From Pseudomonas sp. PDM14 (lineage in GTDB: Bacteria; Pseudomonadota; Gammaproteobacteria; Pseudomonadales; Pseudomonadaceae), in the NCBI RefSeq assembly GCF_014851905.1, contig NZ_JACVAQ010000001.1:2480001-2544000 (forward strand): a stretch of 64,000 bases of DNA, written 5' to 3'. The notes under the pieces are model-generated. The model was not told the DNA's origin, made no database searches, and saw only the letters and a program-made list of their open reading frames with translations. Position numbers and translations under genes: made by a program. How positions within the stretch are numbered: position 1 is the stretch's first letter; each line of letters begins with the position of its first letter. Below are positions 8,804 to 18,279 of this stretch, piece by piece.

Positions 8804-8840
8804 GTGCACCCGCACGGTTTTTGCGCACCAATCGGGCATG
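8804..8840 (-). promoter_or_regulatory. Cluster of NtrC-like half-sites
   Basis: Three GCAC half-sites lie within 37 bases (8806, 8812 and 8825). One pair is spaced as in NtrC operators: GCAC at 8812 and GCGC at 8823, with seven bases between. They are 100-150 bases upstream of the sigma-54-like promoter, the usual distance for an enhancer. No site is perfect, so this is suggestive only. Confidence 0.35.
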
Positions 8841-8862
8841 GCAGTGTGCTCGCCCGGAAATT

Positions 8863-8887
8863 AAAAAGCGGGCCAGAGGCCCACTTT
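8863..8887 (-). terminator. ntrC terminator
   Basis: A near-perfect hairpin (AAGCGGGCC / GGCCCACTT on the plus strand, three-base loop) lies 23 bases past the ntrC stop. On the minus strand it runs into CTTTTTAAT. It separates the ntr operon from the candidate small RNA. Confidence 0.75.
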
Positions 8888-8909
8888 CTTGTGCAGCTGA
8901 ACGTCTTGA

Positions 8910-10346
8910 TCAGGCGTCGTCGCCGTCGTCGTCATCGCCGCCGTCCACCTTCATGCCGAGTTCCTTGATCTTGCGCGTCAGGGTGTTGCGCCCCCAGCCG
9001 AGCAGCACGGCGGCATCGCGGCGGCGGCCGGCGGTGTGCTTGAGTGCGGTCTCGATCATGATCCGTTCGAAGGCCGGTACGGCGCTGTCGAGCAGGCTGG
9101 ACTGGCCGCGCGCCAGGGACTGGTCGGCCCACTGGCGCAGTGCCTGTTCCCAGTTGGCGGCTGGCTGGCTTTCCTGAGGCTGGGTGAGCAGCTCTGGCGG
9201 CAGGTCGTCGACATGCACTTCGCGCCCGGACGCCATGACGGTGATCCAACGGCAGGTGTTTTCCAGCTGGCGAACGTTGCCGGGCCAGGGCAGGTGCTTG
9301 AGGTAGTCCTCGGTCTCGCTCTTGAGTAGCTTCGGCTCCACGGCCAGTTCCTGAGCCGCACGCGCGAGGAAGTGGCGGGCGAGGGTGGGGATGTCCTCGC
9401 GGCGGTCGGACAGGCGCGGGATGTGGATGCGGATTACGTTGAGGCGGTGGAACAGGTCTTCACGGAACTTGCCGGCCTGCACCAGGGTTTCCAGGTTCTG
9501 GTGCGTGGCGGCGATGATGCGCACGTCGACCTTGACCGGCGTGTGGCCACCGACGCGGTAGAACTCGCCGTCGGCCAGTACGCGCAGCAGGCGGGTCTGG
9601 GTGTCGGCCGGCATGTCGCCGATTTCGTCGAGGAACAAGGTGCCGCCGTCAGCCTGCTCGAAGCGGCCGCGACGCTGGTTGGCCGCACCGGTGAAGGCAC
9701 CTTTCTCGTGGCCGAACAGTTCGGATTCCATCAGATCCTTGGGGATCGCCGCCATGTTCAACGCAATGAACGGTGAGGACGCGCGCGGGCTGTGGCGGTG
9801 CAGGGCGTGGGCGACCAGCTCCTTGCCGGTGCCGGACTCGCCGTTGATCAGCACGGTGATGTTGGAGTGTGACAGGCGGCCGATGGCGCGGAATACCTCC
9901 TGCATCGCTGGCGCTTCGCCGATGATTTCCGGGGTGCGGGTCTGTTCGACCGGCACCTGCAGGCCTTGCTGTTCCTGGGCGTGCTGGAAGGCGCGCTTGA
10001 CCAAGGACACGGCTTCGTCGACATCGAACGGCTTGGGCAGGTACTCGAAGGCACCGCCCTGGTAGGACGCCACGGCGCTTTCCAGGTCGGAGTGCGCGGT
10101 CATGATGATCACCGGCAGTCGCGGGTAGAGCTCGCGAATGCGGGCCAGCAGGTCGAGGCCGCTGGCGCCGGGCATGCGGATGTCGGAGATGATCACATCC
10201 GGCTGCTGGCGCGTCAGGCGGCTGAGCACGCCGTCGGCACTGTCGAAACTCTGGGTGGTCATGCCTTCCTGTTGCAGGGCCTTTTCCAGGACCCAGCGGA
10301 TGGAACGGTCGTCGTCGACAATCCAGACGGTTTCACTGCGGCTCAT
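8910..10346 (-). CDS. ntrC: Nitrogen response regulator NtrC (GlnG)
   Basis: A 478-residue bacterial enhancer-binding protein. It has a receiver domain (DDD at 11-13, phosphoacceptor Asp55 in IISDIRMPG), an AAA+ sigma-54 activation domain with Walker A GESGTGKE and the sigma-54-contact loop GAFTGA, and a Fis-type helix-turn-helix at the end (RRDAAVLLGWGRNTLTRKI). Phospho-NtrC activates RpoN promoters such as glnA under nitrogen limitation. I start at the ATG of MSRSETVWIVDDD, which overlaps the ntrB stop (ATGA); the longer frame reaches into ntrB and is rejected. Length agrees with Pseudomonas NtrC. Confidence 0.97.
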   Translation of the reverse strand: MSRSETVWIVDDDRSIRWVLEKALQQEGMTTQSFDSADGVLSRLTRQQPDVIISDIRMPGASGLDLLARIRELYPRLPVIIMTAHSDLESAVASYQGGAFEYLPKPFDVDEAVSLVKRAFQHAQEQQGLQVPVEQTRTPEIIGEAPAMQEVFRAIGRLSHSNITVLINGESGTGKELVAHALHRHSPRASSPFIALNMAAIPKDLMESELFGHEKGAFTGAANQRRGRFEQADGGTLFLDEIGDMPADTQTRLLRVLADGEFYRVGGHTPVKVDVRIIAATHQNLETLVQAGKFREDLFHRLNVIRIHIPRLSDRREDIPTLARHFLARAAQELAVEPKLLKSETEDYLKHLPWPGNVRQLENTCRWITVMASGREVHVDDLPPELLTQPQESQPAANWEQALRQWADQSLARGQSSLLDSAVPAFERIMIETALKHTAGRRRDAAVLLGWGRNTLTRKIKELGMKVDGGDDDDGDDA

Positions 10347-11428
10347 GATTGAAAGACTCCTTGTTCCAGCGGAAGGAAAATCGAGAACACGGTGTGGCCG
10401 GGGTGGCTTTCGCACTCGATCAGTCCCTGATGCTGGCTGATGATGTTCTGGGTGATGGCCAGGCCCAGCCCGGTGCCGTCAGGGCGCCCGCTGACCATGG
10501 GGTAGAAGATGGTTTCCTGCAGCTCCGGCGGAATGCCCGGGCCGTTGTCGATGATCTCCATCTTGGCCACCAGGCGATGGCGCACGTGGCCGATGGTGAA
10601 CTGGCGCAGCGTGCGGGTGCGCAGGCTGATGCGGCCCAGGCGCATGTCGCTCTGGCCAGAGAGCGCCTGCAGGGCGTTGCGCACGATATTGAGCACGGCC
10701 TGGATCATCTGCTCGCGGTCGATCAGCAGGTCGGGAATGCTTGGGTCGTAGTCGCGCACCAGAGTGATGCTGCCCTGGCTTTCCGCCTCGATCAGGCTGC
10801 CAACACGCTCGAGCACTTCATGGATGTTGGTCATCGACAGCGAGGGCAGCTTGTTCGAGCCGAGCATGCGGTCGACAAGATTACGCAGGCGGTCGGCCTC
10901 CTCGATGATCACGTTGGTGTAATCCTTGAGGCTTTCTTCCGGCAGCTCGCGGGCCAGCAACTGGGCGGCTCCACGAATGCCGCCGAGCGGGTTCTTGATC
11001 TCGTGGGCCAGGCCGCGCACCAGCAGCTTGGTGGTTTCCTGCTTGGACAGCTGCGCCTCTTCCTTGGTGATGCGCAGCAGGCGGTCACGCGGGTGCACTT
11101 CGAGCAGCAGCAGGGTCTGGCCGCGATTGAGGATCGGCGTGACGGCGTAGTCGACGGTAATGGTCTGCCCGGACAGCGAGGTGAGCATGGCCTCGCGCTT
11201 GGTGAAGGGGTGTGCGTGCTCGACAGCCTGGCGCAGCGAGCTGAGCGCTTCCGGTGACTCGGTGAACAGCTCGCTGATGAACTGGCCGTGGCTGCGCTGG
11301 CCACTGACGGCCAGAAGCATCTCCGCAGCGGGATTCATGTACTCCAGACGCAGGTCGTCGTTGAGCAGAATCGTGGCGGTGGTCAGGTTGTCCAGCAGCA
11401 GGCGATGCAGAGCGTCGTTTATGGTCAT
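10343..11428 (-). CDS. ntrB: Nitrogen sensor histidine kinase NtrB (GlnL)
   Basis: A 361-residue cytoplasmic histidine kinase without membrane segments: an N-terminal PAS domain (about residues 10-115), a dimerisation/phosphoacceptor region with GLAHEIKNPLGGIRGAAQLL (His142), and an ATPase domain with the N box and the G motifs DNGPGIP and GTGLGLAI. It phosphorylates NtrC when nitrogen is low and, with PII, dephosphorylates it when nitrogen is sufficient. It is translationally coupled to ntrC. Confidence 0.96.
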   Translation of the reverse strand: MTINDALHRLLLDNLTTATILLNDDLRLEYMNPAAEMLLAVSGQRSHGQFISELFTESPEALSSLRQAVEHAHPFTKREAMLTSLSGQTITVDYAVTPILNRGQTLLLLEVHPRDRLLRITKEEAQLSKQETTKLLVRGLAHEIKNPLGGIRGAAQLLARELPEESLKDYTNVIIEEADRLRNLVDRMLGSNKLPSLSMTNIHEVLERVGSLIEAESQGSITLVRDYDPSIPDLLIDREQMIQAVLNIVRNALQALSGQSDMRLGRISLRTRTLRQFTIGHVRHRLVAKMEIIDNGPGIPPELQETIFYPMVSGRPDGTGLGLAITQNIISQHQGLIECESHPGHTVFSIFLPLEQGVFQS

Positions 11429-11593
11429 GGGCAGGCATCCGGCAATGGGCTAGGAAAATGCAAAAAGCAAACCAAAGCCCCGAAAAGACGCGCGTTATCT
11501 TTTGCCGCTCCGTGATTGGCCGTGTTTCAGCGCAAGCAGCGAGAAGGCGAGTGAACCAAAACAGGGAGAGTATAGAAATCGGTGCAGATCGGT

Positions 11594-11608
11594 GCGCCAT
11601 GTTGGTGC
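11594..11608 (-). promoter_or_regulatory. NtrC-type operator upstream of ntrB
   Basis: GCGCCATGTTGGTGC differs at one base from the NtrC palindrome GCACCA-N3-TGGTGC and is centred about 170 bases upstream of the ntrB start, between it and the last DUF4124 gene. A further GGTGCA half-site lies at 11581-11586, and the whole is embedded in a 7-bp inverted repeat (CAGATCG / CGATCTG). I could not find a convincing sigma-54 promoter below it, so repression or autoregulation of ntrBC is as likely as activation. Confidence 0.45.
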
Positions 11609-11621
11609 GCGATCTGCCGAT

Positions 11622-12245
11622 TCAGATGAAGGGGACGAAGGGGATGTCGCGGGGCTCTTTCGGCTTGTCCTTGAGCGGGCACTCCGGGCGGACGCCGTAA
11701 TCGTCTTTCTTGCAAGGGTTGGCCTGGCGTTTCTGCGCCAGGGAGATGCGTTTCATGTGGAAGGGCTGGCTCGGTGTGCGTTCCAGGGTTCGGCCTGTGG
11801 CGTCGATGATTTCGACAGCGATCTGGTGAGTGCCGCGGTCGACGTTTTCCAGCGAGAACACCGGGCTGCGGCTCGCCTCTTTCATCACCTTGCCATCCAT
11901 CACCAGGCGGAACAGATGACCGTCCTGCAGGGCCGGCTCCAGGGTCGCGGTGACGATGACGTTGCCGGCAGCATCGCGGATGGTCGCGTCTGGTTCGGGA
12001 ATCAGGATGCGCAGCAGGCTATAGGCAGGCGCCTTGGGCTCCATGGTCAGCGATACGGGTGGGCGCGGAATGACGTTCTGTCCGCGCATTTCATTGCTGG
12101 GCGCCAGTTCCACGCGCTGGGCGTTTTCCGATTGCGGTTGATCGGTGAAAACGCGATTCCCATCTGCGTCGATATAGGTATAGACGCCGGCCAGTACAGG
12201 CAGGCTGAGGCTGGACAGCAGCAGGCAGAACAGCAGGTGGCGCAT
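11622..12245 (-). CDS. DUF4124 domain-containing periplasmic protein
   Basis: A 207-residue exported protein: signal peptide (LLFCLLLSSLSLPVLAG), then the DUF4124 motif GVYTYIDADGNRVFTDQP at residues 20-37, and a C-terminal beta-rich domain with Ig-like character. Function is unknown. It lies 23 bases behind a paralogue with the same architecture, between glnA and ntrB, an arrangement shared with other pseudomonads (PA5120-PA5123 region of P. aeruginosa, from memory). A link to nitrogen control is only by position. Confidence 0.8.
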   Translation of the reverse strand: MRHLLFCLLLSSLSLPVLAGVYTYIDADGNRVFTDQPQSENAQRVELAPSNEMRGQNVIPRPPVSLTMEPKAPAYSLLRILIPEPDATIRDAAGNVIVTATLEPALQDGHLFRLVMDGKVMKEASRSPVFSLENVDRGTHQIAVEIIDATGRTLERTPSQPFHMKRISLAQKRQANPCKKDDYGVRPECPLKDKPKEPRDIPFVPFI

Positions 12246-12268
12246 GTGCTTCGGACTACTCGTGAGGA

Positions 12269-12820
12269 TTACGGGGCGGGCTTGGGTTTGGGTGGTGGCG
12301 GTCGTAGTGCGGGGCTGCTGGTGTTCACGCGCTGCACGGTGAAGGTGACGGTGGCGCTTTGCTGGATGACCTGGGTGCCATTGAGCACCTCGACGGCCAG
12401 GCTGTGTTCGCCGCGGTCGGCAGCAACTACCTGCAGGCTGGTGACGTTGACCGGCTGGCCGTAAGGCTGGCCATCGAGCAGCAGGCGCAGGCGATGGCCG
12501 GGGAGCAGGCGTGGCGTTATTTTCACGCCGACGGTAAAGGTGCCGTTGTTGGCGCGCAGGGCTTCATCGCTGGGCAGATTGGTCAGTTCCAGTACGCCAT
12601 AGGTCGTGGTGTTCTGGCTGGCTGTCGGTGTGGCTTGGGTGGAGACTGGTGTCTGTGGGGCCACGGTATTGGTCGGTGGCAGCTCGACGCTTTCAACGTC
12701 CTGGCCTTCCGGTGGCTGATTGGTAAACACCGTGTTGCCGTTGGCGTCGGTATATTTGTAGATCTGCGCAGCAGCTGGCAGGGCCAGGGCGCAGAGCAGG
12801 CAGGCGGTGAGCAGACGCAT
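12269..12820 (-). CDS. DUF4124 domain-containing periplasmic protein (paralogue)
   Basis: A 183-residue exported protein. Signal peptide MRLLTACLLCALALPAAAQ, DUF4124 motif IYKYTDANGNTVFTNQPP, a Thr/Gln/Pro linker, a beta-rich domain (LRANNGTFTVGVKITPRLLP) and a Pro/Lys-rich tail. I use the ATG at the signal peptide; the longer frame extends through the glnA terminator. It shares its layout with the following gene, indicating a tandem duplication. Function unknown. Confidence 0.8.
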   Translation of the reverse strand: MRLLTACLLCALALPAAAQIYKYTDANGNTVFTNQPPEGQDVESVELPPTNTVAPQTPVSTQATPTASQNTTTYGVLELTNLPSDEALRANNGTFTVGVKITPRLLPGHRLRLLLDGQPYGQPVNVTSLQVVAADRGEHSLAVEVLNGTQVIQQSATVTFTVQRVNTSSPALRPPPPKPKPAP

Positions 12821-12909
12821 TGGCGTACTCCCAGAAGATATCGGGCTAAGCCTTGCATCTGTTGGCGTCGCTGGCAAGCGCGCGACTTTCACGCCGTGTG
12901 ACGGCGCAA

Positions 12910-12937
12910 AAAAAGGCCTCCCGAAGGAGGCCTTTTT
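12910..12937. terminator. Terminator between glnA and the DUF4124 genes
   Basis: Stem GGCCTCC / GGAGGCC with loop CGAA, A-run before and T-run after, so symmetric. It lies 30 bases beyond the glnA stop on the minus strand. Confidence 0.9.
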
Positions 12938-12967
12938 CAATGCGCTGCCGGAGCAGGCGCTACTGGC

Positions 12968-14374
12968 TTAGACGCTGTAGTACAGGTCGTATTCCAGCGG
13001 GTGTACGAAGGTACGTACTTTGATTTCTTCTTCGGATTTCAGCTCGATGTAGGCATCGATGAAGTCGTCGGAGAACACGCCGCCCTTGGTCAGGAACGCG
13101 CGACCCTTGTCCAGTTCTTCCAGGGCTTCTTTCAGGCTGCCGCACACTTGCGGGATCAGCTTGCCTTCTTCCGGCGGCAGGTCGTACAGGTTCTTGTCCG
13201 CTGCGTCGCCAGGGTGGATCTTGTTCTGGATACCGTCCAGACCGGCCATCAGCAGGGCGGCGAAGGCCAGGTACGGGTTGGCAGCCGGATCCGGGAAGCG
13301 CGCTTCGATACGGCGGGCTTTCGGGCTCGACACGTAAGGAATACGGATGGAAGCGGAACGGTTACGAGCCGAGTAGGCCAGCATGACCGGCGCTTCGAAG
13401 CCCGGGACCAGACGCTTGTAGGAGTTGGTCGACGGGTTGGTGAAGCCGTTCAGGGCCTTACCGTGCTTGATGATGCCGCCGATGAAGTACAGGGCGGTGT
13501 CGGACAGGCCGGCATAGCCTTCACCTGCGAAGGTGTTCTTGCCGTCTTTACCGATCGACAGGTGCACGTGCATACCCGAACCGTTGTCGCCGTACAGCGG
13601 CTTCGGCATAAAGGTAGCGGTTTTGCCGTAGGCGTCAGCCACGTTGTGCACGCAGTACTTCAGGGTCTGAACTTCGTCAGCCTTGTTGACCAGGGTGTTG
13701 AACTTCACGCCAATTTCGTTCTGCCCGGCAGTCGCCACTTCGTGGTGGTGAACTTCGATGACCAGGCCCATTTCTTCCATGGCATTACACATGGCAGTAC
13801 GGATTTCGTGGTCGTGGTCGCACGGCGGAACCGGGAAGTAGCCACCTTTGACGGCTGGGCGGTGGCCCTTGTTGCCGCCTTCGATGTCGGCGTCGGTGTT
13901 CCAGGAGCCTTGTTCGGAGTAGATCTTGAACATGGAACCGGAGATGTCGGACTTGAACTTTACTTCGTCGAAGATGAAGAACTCAGGCTCCGGGCCTACG
14001 AATACGGTGTCACCGATACCGGTGGTCTTCAGGTATTCCTCAGCGCGCTTGGCGATGGAGCGCGGGTCGCGGTCGTAGCCTTGCATGGTGCTCGGCTCGA
14101 TGATGTCGCAGACCAGGATCAGGGTCGGCTCTTCGGTGAACGGGTCCAGCACGGCGGTGTCGTCGACCGGCAGCAGGATCATGTCGGAGGCTTCGATGCC
14201 TTTCCAGCCGTGGATGGAGGAGCCGTCGAACATCTTGCCGACTTCGAAGAATTCGTCGTCCAGGGCGTCACGTGCCGGCATGGTCACGTGGTGCTGCTTG
14301 CCCTTGGTGTCGGTGAAGCGCAGGTCTACCCACTTCACGTCGTGTTCTTTGATCAGTTGAACAGCTTTAGACAT
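12968..14374 (-). CDS. glnA: Type I glutamine synthetase
   Basis: A 468-residue GSI-beta enzyme that makes glutamine from glutamate, ammonia and ATP in a cytoplasmic dodecamer. Visible are the N-terminal beta-grasp domain ([18 protein letters not shown]), the catalytic metal-site segments ([20 protein letters not shown]), the ATP-site [17 protein letters not shown], and Tyr397 in NLYDLPPEE, the residue adenylylated by GlnE. I start at [11 protein letters not shown], which has a GGAGGA ribosome site; a 30-residue extension is rejected. Expression should depend on the sigma-54 promoter about 100 bases upstream and on NtrC. Confidence 0.98.
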   Translation of the reverse strand: MSKAVQLIKEHDVKWVDLRFTDTKGKQHHVTMPARDALDDEFFEVGKMFDGSSIHGWKGIEASDMILLPVDDTAVLDPFTEEPTLILVCDIIEPSTMQGYDRDPRSIAKRAEEYLKTTGIGDTVFVGPEPEFFIFDEVKFKSDISGSMFKIYSEQGSWNTDADIEGGNKGHRPAVKGGYFPVPPCDHDHEIRTAMCNAMEEMGLVIEVHHHEVATAGQNEIGVKFNTLVNKADEVQTLKYCVHNVADAYGKTATFMPKPLYGDNGSGMHVHLSIGKDGKNTFAGEGYAGLSDTALYFIGGIIKHGKALNGFTNPSTNSYKRLVPGFEAPVMLAYSARNRSASIRIPYVSSPKARRIEARFPDPAANPYLAFAALLMAGLDGIQNKIHPGDAADKNLYDLPPEEGKLIPQVCGSLKEALEELDKGRAFLTKGGVFSDDFIDAYIELKSEEEIKVRTFVHPLEYDLYYSV

Positions 14375-14470
14375 GTTGTCCTCCAGATGGATAAGGCTCG
14401 AAGGTGAGCCCTCAAAAGTTCGGTGAAGCCCGGCGGCATAGTCTGCCAGGGCGACCTGCCTCACAAGGGA

Positions 14471-14485
14471 GCAAATTGCATGCCA
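14471..14485 (-). promoter_or_regulatory. Sigma-54 promoter of glnA
   Basis: The minus strand reads TGGCATGCAATTTGC followed by T. This matches TGGCACG-N4-TTGCT with one substitution and the exact GG-N10-GC spacing. It is about 100 bases upstream of the glnA ATG. Confidence 0.85.
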
Positions 14486-14560
14486 GTGCCCCGGAATGGG
14501 TGTAAGCCCTGAAAGTCAGGGGCTGCGGGGGCTGCGGCAAATCTCGCGTGCTTTTACTGC

Positions 14561-14604
14561 GCACTAATGGTGCGGATAAATGCGCGCTCGCACTTATTCG
14601 GTGC
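14561..14604 (-). promoter_or_regulatory. NtrC enhancer sites for glnA
   Basis: Two dyads lie upstream of the sigma-54 promoter. GCAC-N7-GTGC at 14590-14604 has canonical NtrC spacing. GCACTAATGGTGC at 14561-14573 has both half-sites but two bases less between them. Their distance of 80-130 bases from the promoter suits enhancer binding. Confidence 0.65.
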
Positions 14605-14653
14605 GTCGCCTGTGCTTTGTATAGTTTTTGGTTAAAGCTTGAGCAATTTCCGC

Positions 14654-14659
14654 TATAAT
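14654..14659 (+). promoter_or_regulatory. Sigma-70 -10 element for thiI
   Basis: A consensus TATAAT lies 43 bases before the thiI ATG. The -35 region (GTTAAA at 17 bases) is poor. It is divergent from the glnA control region. Confidence 0.5.
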
Positions 14660-14702
14660 CCGCGCCCTTCTTTTTTCGGCCGCCTCGTGCACTGCTGTCT
14701 CC

Positions 14703-16157
14703 ATGAAACTCATCGTCAAAGTCTTCCCTGAAATCACCATCAAGAGCCGGCCGGTGCGCAAGCATTTCATCCGCCAGCTGGGGAAGAACATCCGCACCGT
14801 GCTGCGTGATCTGGATCCCGACCTGCGGGTGGACGGTGTGTGGGACAACCTCGAGGTGGAGACCGCGCTCAGCGAACCCAGAGTGCTGCAGGAGATGATC
14901 GCGCGGCTGACCTGCACGCCCGGCATCGCGCACTTCCTGGAAATCAACGAATACCCGCTGGGTGATTTCGACGACGTGCTGGAGAAGTGCAAGCGTCACT
15001 ACGCCGACCAGCTGCCGGGCAAGATCTTCTCCGTACGCTGCAAGCGCGCCGGCAAGCACAGCTTCAGTTCGATGGACGTCGAACGCTACGTCGGCAGCCA
15101 GCTGCGCCAGCAGTGTGGCGCCGCCGGCATCGCCCTGAAGAACCCCGATGTGGAAGTGCGCATCGAGATTCGCGATCAGCGCCTGTTCGTCATTCACCAC
15201 CAGCACGACGCCATCGGCGGCTATCCGCTGGGCTCGCTGGAGCAGACCCTGGTGCTGATGTCCGGCGGTTTCGACTCCACCGTCGCTGCCTATCAGATGA
15301 TGCGCCGCGGCCTGCTCACCCACTTCTGCTTCTTCAACCTGGGCGGGCGAGCGCATGAGCTGGGCGTGATGGAAGTCGCCCACTACCTGTGGAAGAAATA
15401 CGGCAGCTCGCACCGCGTGCTGTTCATCAGCGTGCCGTTCGAGGAAGTGGTCGGCGAAATCCTCGGCAAGGTCGACAACAGCCAGATGGGCGTGGTGCTC
15501 AAGCGCATGATGCTGCGTGCCGCGACCCGCATCGCCGAGGACCTGCGCATCGATGCCCTGGTCACCGGCGAGGCGATCTCCCAGGTGTCCAGCCAGACCC
15601 TGCCGAACCTCTCGGTGATCGATTCGGCCACCGACATGCTGGTGCTGCGTCCGCTGATCGCCAGCCACAAGCAGGACATCATCGACACCGCCTACGAAAT
15701 CGGCACCGCCGAGTTCGCCAAGCACATGCCCGAATACTGCGGCGTGATTTCGGTGAACCCGACCACGAAGGCCAAGAAACCGCGCATCGAGCATGAAGAG
15801 ACCCGCTTCGACATGGCCATCCTCGACCGCGCCCTGGAGCGCGCCACGCGGATGACCGTTGATCGAGTGATCGACGAACTCGGTGAGGACCTTCCGGTCG
15901 AGATCGTTGCCGAAGCGATGCCGGGGCAGATCGTCATCGATATTCGTCACCCCGACGACAGCGAAGACGCGCCGCTGGCACTGGCGGGCATCGAGGTCCA
16001 GACTCTGCCGTTCTACGCGATCAACAGTCGCTTCAAGGAGCTGGATGCCAACCGCCAGTACCTGCTGTATTGCGACCGAGGCGTGATGAGTCGCCTACAT
16101 GCTCACCATCTGCTCAGCGAGGGGCATGCCAATGTGCGCGTCTACCGTCCGGGCTAG
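14703..16157 (+). CDS. thiI: tRNA sulfurtransferase ThiI
   Basis: A 484-residue enzyme for 4-thiouridine at tRNA position 8; in bacteria with the rhodanese domain it also relays sulfur for the thiazole of thiamine. N-terminal ferredoxin-like and THUMP domains (1-165), an ATP-binding PP-loop SGGFDST at 187-193, and a C-terminal rhodanese domain (about 400-484) with Cys457 in [12 protein letters not shown]. Cys346 in EYCGVIS corresponds to the resolving cysteine known in E. coli. Length equals the E. coli protein, so it is the long, two-function form. Confidence 0.97.
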   Translation: MKLIVKVFPEITIKSRPVRKHFIRQLGKNIRTVLRDLDPDLRVDGVWDNLEVETALSEPRVLQEMIARLTCTPGIAHFLEINEYPLGDFDDVLEKCKRHYADQLPGKIFSVRCKRAGKHSFSSMDVERYVGSQLRQQCGAAGIALKNPDVEVRIEIRDQRLFVIHHQHDAIGGYPLGSLEQTLVLMSGGFDSTVAAYQMMRRGLLTHFCFFNLGGRAHELGVMEVAHYLWKKYGSSHRVLFISVPFEEVVGEILGKVDNSQMGVVLKRMMLRAATRIAEDLRIDALVTGEAISQVSSQTLPNLSVIDSATDMLVLRPLIASHKQDIIDTAYEIGTAEFAKHMPEYCGVISVNPTTKAKKPRIEHEETRFDMAILDRALERATRMTVDRVIDELGEDLPVEIVAEAMPGQIVIDIRHPDDSEDAPLALAGIEVQTLPFYAINSRFKELDANRQYLLYCDRGVMSRLHAHHLLSEGHANVRVYRPG

Positions 16158-16288
16158 GTCCACGCGGCTGCTGGCCGAGGTGCGCCGCAAGCGACCTCCA
16201 GACCGCATCTCGCGTTAACAGGCTATTCATCCAGGTTGCGTAGACTGCGCAGCCACAGGTTTCAGAATCATCAATCGAGACGACATCC

Positions 16289-18109
16289 GTGATCGAAAAT
16301 CTCCGTAACATCGCCATCATCGCCCACGTTGACCATGGCAAAACCACCCTCGTCGACGCCTTGCTGCGTCAGTCCGGCACCCTGGAACGTAACGAGCTCA
16401 ACGACGAGCGCGTGATGGACTCCAACGACCAGGAAAAAGAGCGCGGCATCACCATTCTGGCGAAGAACACCGCTATCAAGTGGAGCGACTACCGCATCAA
16501 CATCGTCGACACCCCCGGCCACGCCGACTTCGGTGGCGAAGTTGAGCGCGTGATGTCGATGGTCGACTCCGTACTGCTGGTGGTCGACGCCCAGGACGGC
16601 CCGATGCCGCAAACCCGTTTCGTGACCAAGAAGGCCTTCGAAGCCGGCCTGCGTCCGATCGTGGTGATCAACAAGATCGACCGTCCGGGCGCGCGCCCGG
16701 ACTGGGTCATGGACCAGATCTTCGACCTGTTCGACAACCTCGGTGCTACCGATGAGCAGCTCGACTTCCAGGTCGTCTACGCCAGCGCCCTGAACGGCAT
16801 CGCCGGCCTTGATCACGAGAACATGGCTGAAGACCTGACCCCGCTGTACCAGGCCATCGTCGACCACGTACCGGCGCCGAACGTCGATCTCGACGGCCCG
16901 TTCCAGATGCAGATTTCCGCACTGGACTACAACAGCTTCCTCGGCATCATCGGCGTGGGCCGTATCGCCCGCGGCAAGATCAAGCCGAACACCCCGGTGG
17001 TGGCCATCGACGTCGATGGCAAGAAGCGTAACGGCCGTATCCTCAAGCTGATGGGCCACCACGGCCTGCACCGCGTCGACGTTGAAGAAGCCACCGCGGG
17101 TGACATCGTCTGCGTCAGCGGTATGGATCAGCTGTTCATCTCCGACACCCTGTGCGACATCAACAACGTCGAAGCCATGAAGCCGCTGACCGTCGACGAG
17201 CCGACCGTATCGATGACCTTCCAGGTCAACGATTCGCCGTTCTGCGGTAAAGAAGGCAAGTTCGTCACCAGCCGCAACATCAAGGAGCGTCTGGACAAGG
17301 AGCTGCTGTACAACGTGGCCCTGCGCGTTGAAGAAGGCGAAAGCGCCGACAAGTTCAAGGTCTCCGGCCGTGGTGAGCTGCACCTCTCGGTACTGATCGA
17401 AACCATGCGTCGCGAAGGCTTCGAAATGGGTGTTGGCCGTCCGGAAGTGATCATCCGTGAAGTTGACGGCGTCAAGCAGGAGCCGTTCGAGAACGTCACC
17501 ATCGACATTCCTGAAGAATCCCAGGGCAAGGTCATGGAAGAGATGGGCCTGCGCAAGGGCGACCTGACCAACATGTCGCCGGACGGTAAAGGCCGCGTGC
17601 GTCTGGAATACAACATCCCGGCGCGTGGTCTGATCGGTTTCCGTAACCAGTTCCTGACCCTGACCAACGGCGCTGGCATCCTGACCTCGATCTTCGACCG
17701 TTACGACACTGTGAAGGCCGGCACCATGTCGGGCCGTCAGAATGGCGTACTGGTATCGATCGACACCGGCAAGGCGCTGACCTACTCCCTGGAAACTCTG
17801 CAGGCGCGCGGCAAGCTGTTCGTCGAGCACGGCCAGGAAATCTACAACGGTCAGATCGTCGGTCTGAACAGCCGCGACAACGACCTGGGCGTCAACCCGA
17901 CCAAAGGCAAGAAGCTCGACAACATGCGCGCTTCGGGTAAAGACGAAACCATCGCCCTGGTTCCGCCGGTTCGCTTCACCCTGGAACAGGCTCTGGAGTT
18001 CATCCAGGACGACGAGCTCTGCGAAGTGACGCCGAAGTCGATCCGTCTGCGCAAGAAGATCCTCGACGAAGGCGAACGCACCCGCGCAGCCAAGAAAGCC
18101 AAGGTCTGA
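16289..18109 (+). CDS. typA: Ribosome-associated GTPase TypA/BipA
   Basis: A 606-residue translational GTPase of the EF-G/LepA group, acting on the ribosome in 50S assembly and stress adaptation. The G1 motif AHVDHGKT is at residues 11-18, G3 is DTPGHADF and G4 is NKID. They are followed by EF-Tu domain 2, EF-G domain III/V-type modules and the TypA-specific C-terminal domain ([27 protein letters not shown]). Translation starts at GTG. The 3' end is duplicated 200 bases downstream. Confidence 0.97.
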   Translation: MIENLRNIAIIAHVDHGKTTLVDALLRQSGTLERNELNDERVMDSNDQEKERGITILAKNTAIKWSDYRINIVDTPGHADFGGEVERVMSMVDSVLLVVDAQDGPMPQTRFVTKKAFEAGLRPIVVINKIDRPGARPDWVMDQIFDLFDNLGATDEQLDFQVVYASALNGIAGLDHENMAEDLTPLYQAIVDHVPAPNVDLDGPFQMQISALDYNSFLGIIGVGRIARGKIKPNTPVVAIDVDGKKRNGRILKLMGHHGLHRVDVEEATAGDIVCVSGMDQLFISDTLCDINNVEAMKPLTVDEPTVSMTFQVNDSPFCGKEGKFVTSRNIKERLDKELLYNVALRVEEGESADKFKVSGRGELHLSVLIETMRREGFEMGVGRPEVIIREVDGVKQEPFENVTIDIPEESQGKVMEEMGLRKGDLTNMSPDGKGRVRLEYNIPARGLIGFRNQFLTLTNGAGILTSIFDRYDTVKAGTMSGRQNGVLVSIDTGKALTYSLETLQARGKLFVEHGQEIYNGQIVGLNSRDNDLGVNPTKGKKLDNMRASGKDETIALVPPVRFTLEQALEFIQDDELCEVTPKSIRLRKKILDEGERTRAAKKAKV

Positions 18110-18140
18110 TGACCCGCCGCTAGTTTCAGGCTGTAAATGA

Positions 18141-18173
18141 AAGCCCCGCCAGAGTGATCTGGCGGGGCTTTTC
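18141..18173 (+). terminator. typA terminator
   Basis: Strong hairpin AAGCCCCGCC / GGCGGGGCTT followed by TTTT, 32 bases after the typA stop. Confidence 0.9.
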
Positions 18174-18279
18174 GTTTCTTGCAGGAAACTGTTTGCGGGC
18201 GATCCTGCTGGTGCCGTGCTGGTAGGCCGCAATCTGGGGCGAGCGTATCCTGAGTTCCAGCCCTGCCCACGCGCCACCT

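Noticed and set aside
11471..11486. Possible sigma-54 promoter for ntrB
   Set aside because: Only the GG and TTGC dinucleotide cores match (GGGGCTTTGGTTTGC on the minus strand); the -24 CAC block is absent.
14537..14553. Possible second sigma-54 promoter of glnA (GCACGCGAGATTTGC on the minus strand)
   Set aside because: The distance between the -24 and -12 parts is two bases too long; the site at 14471-14485 has exact spacing.
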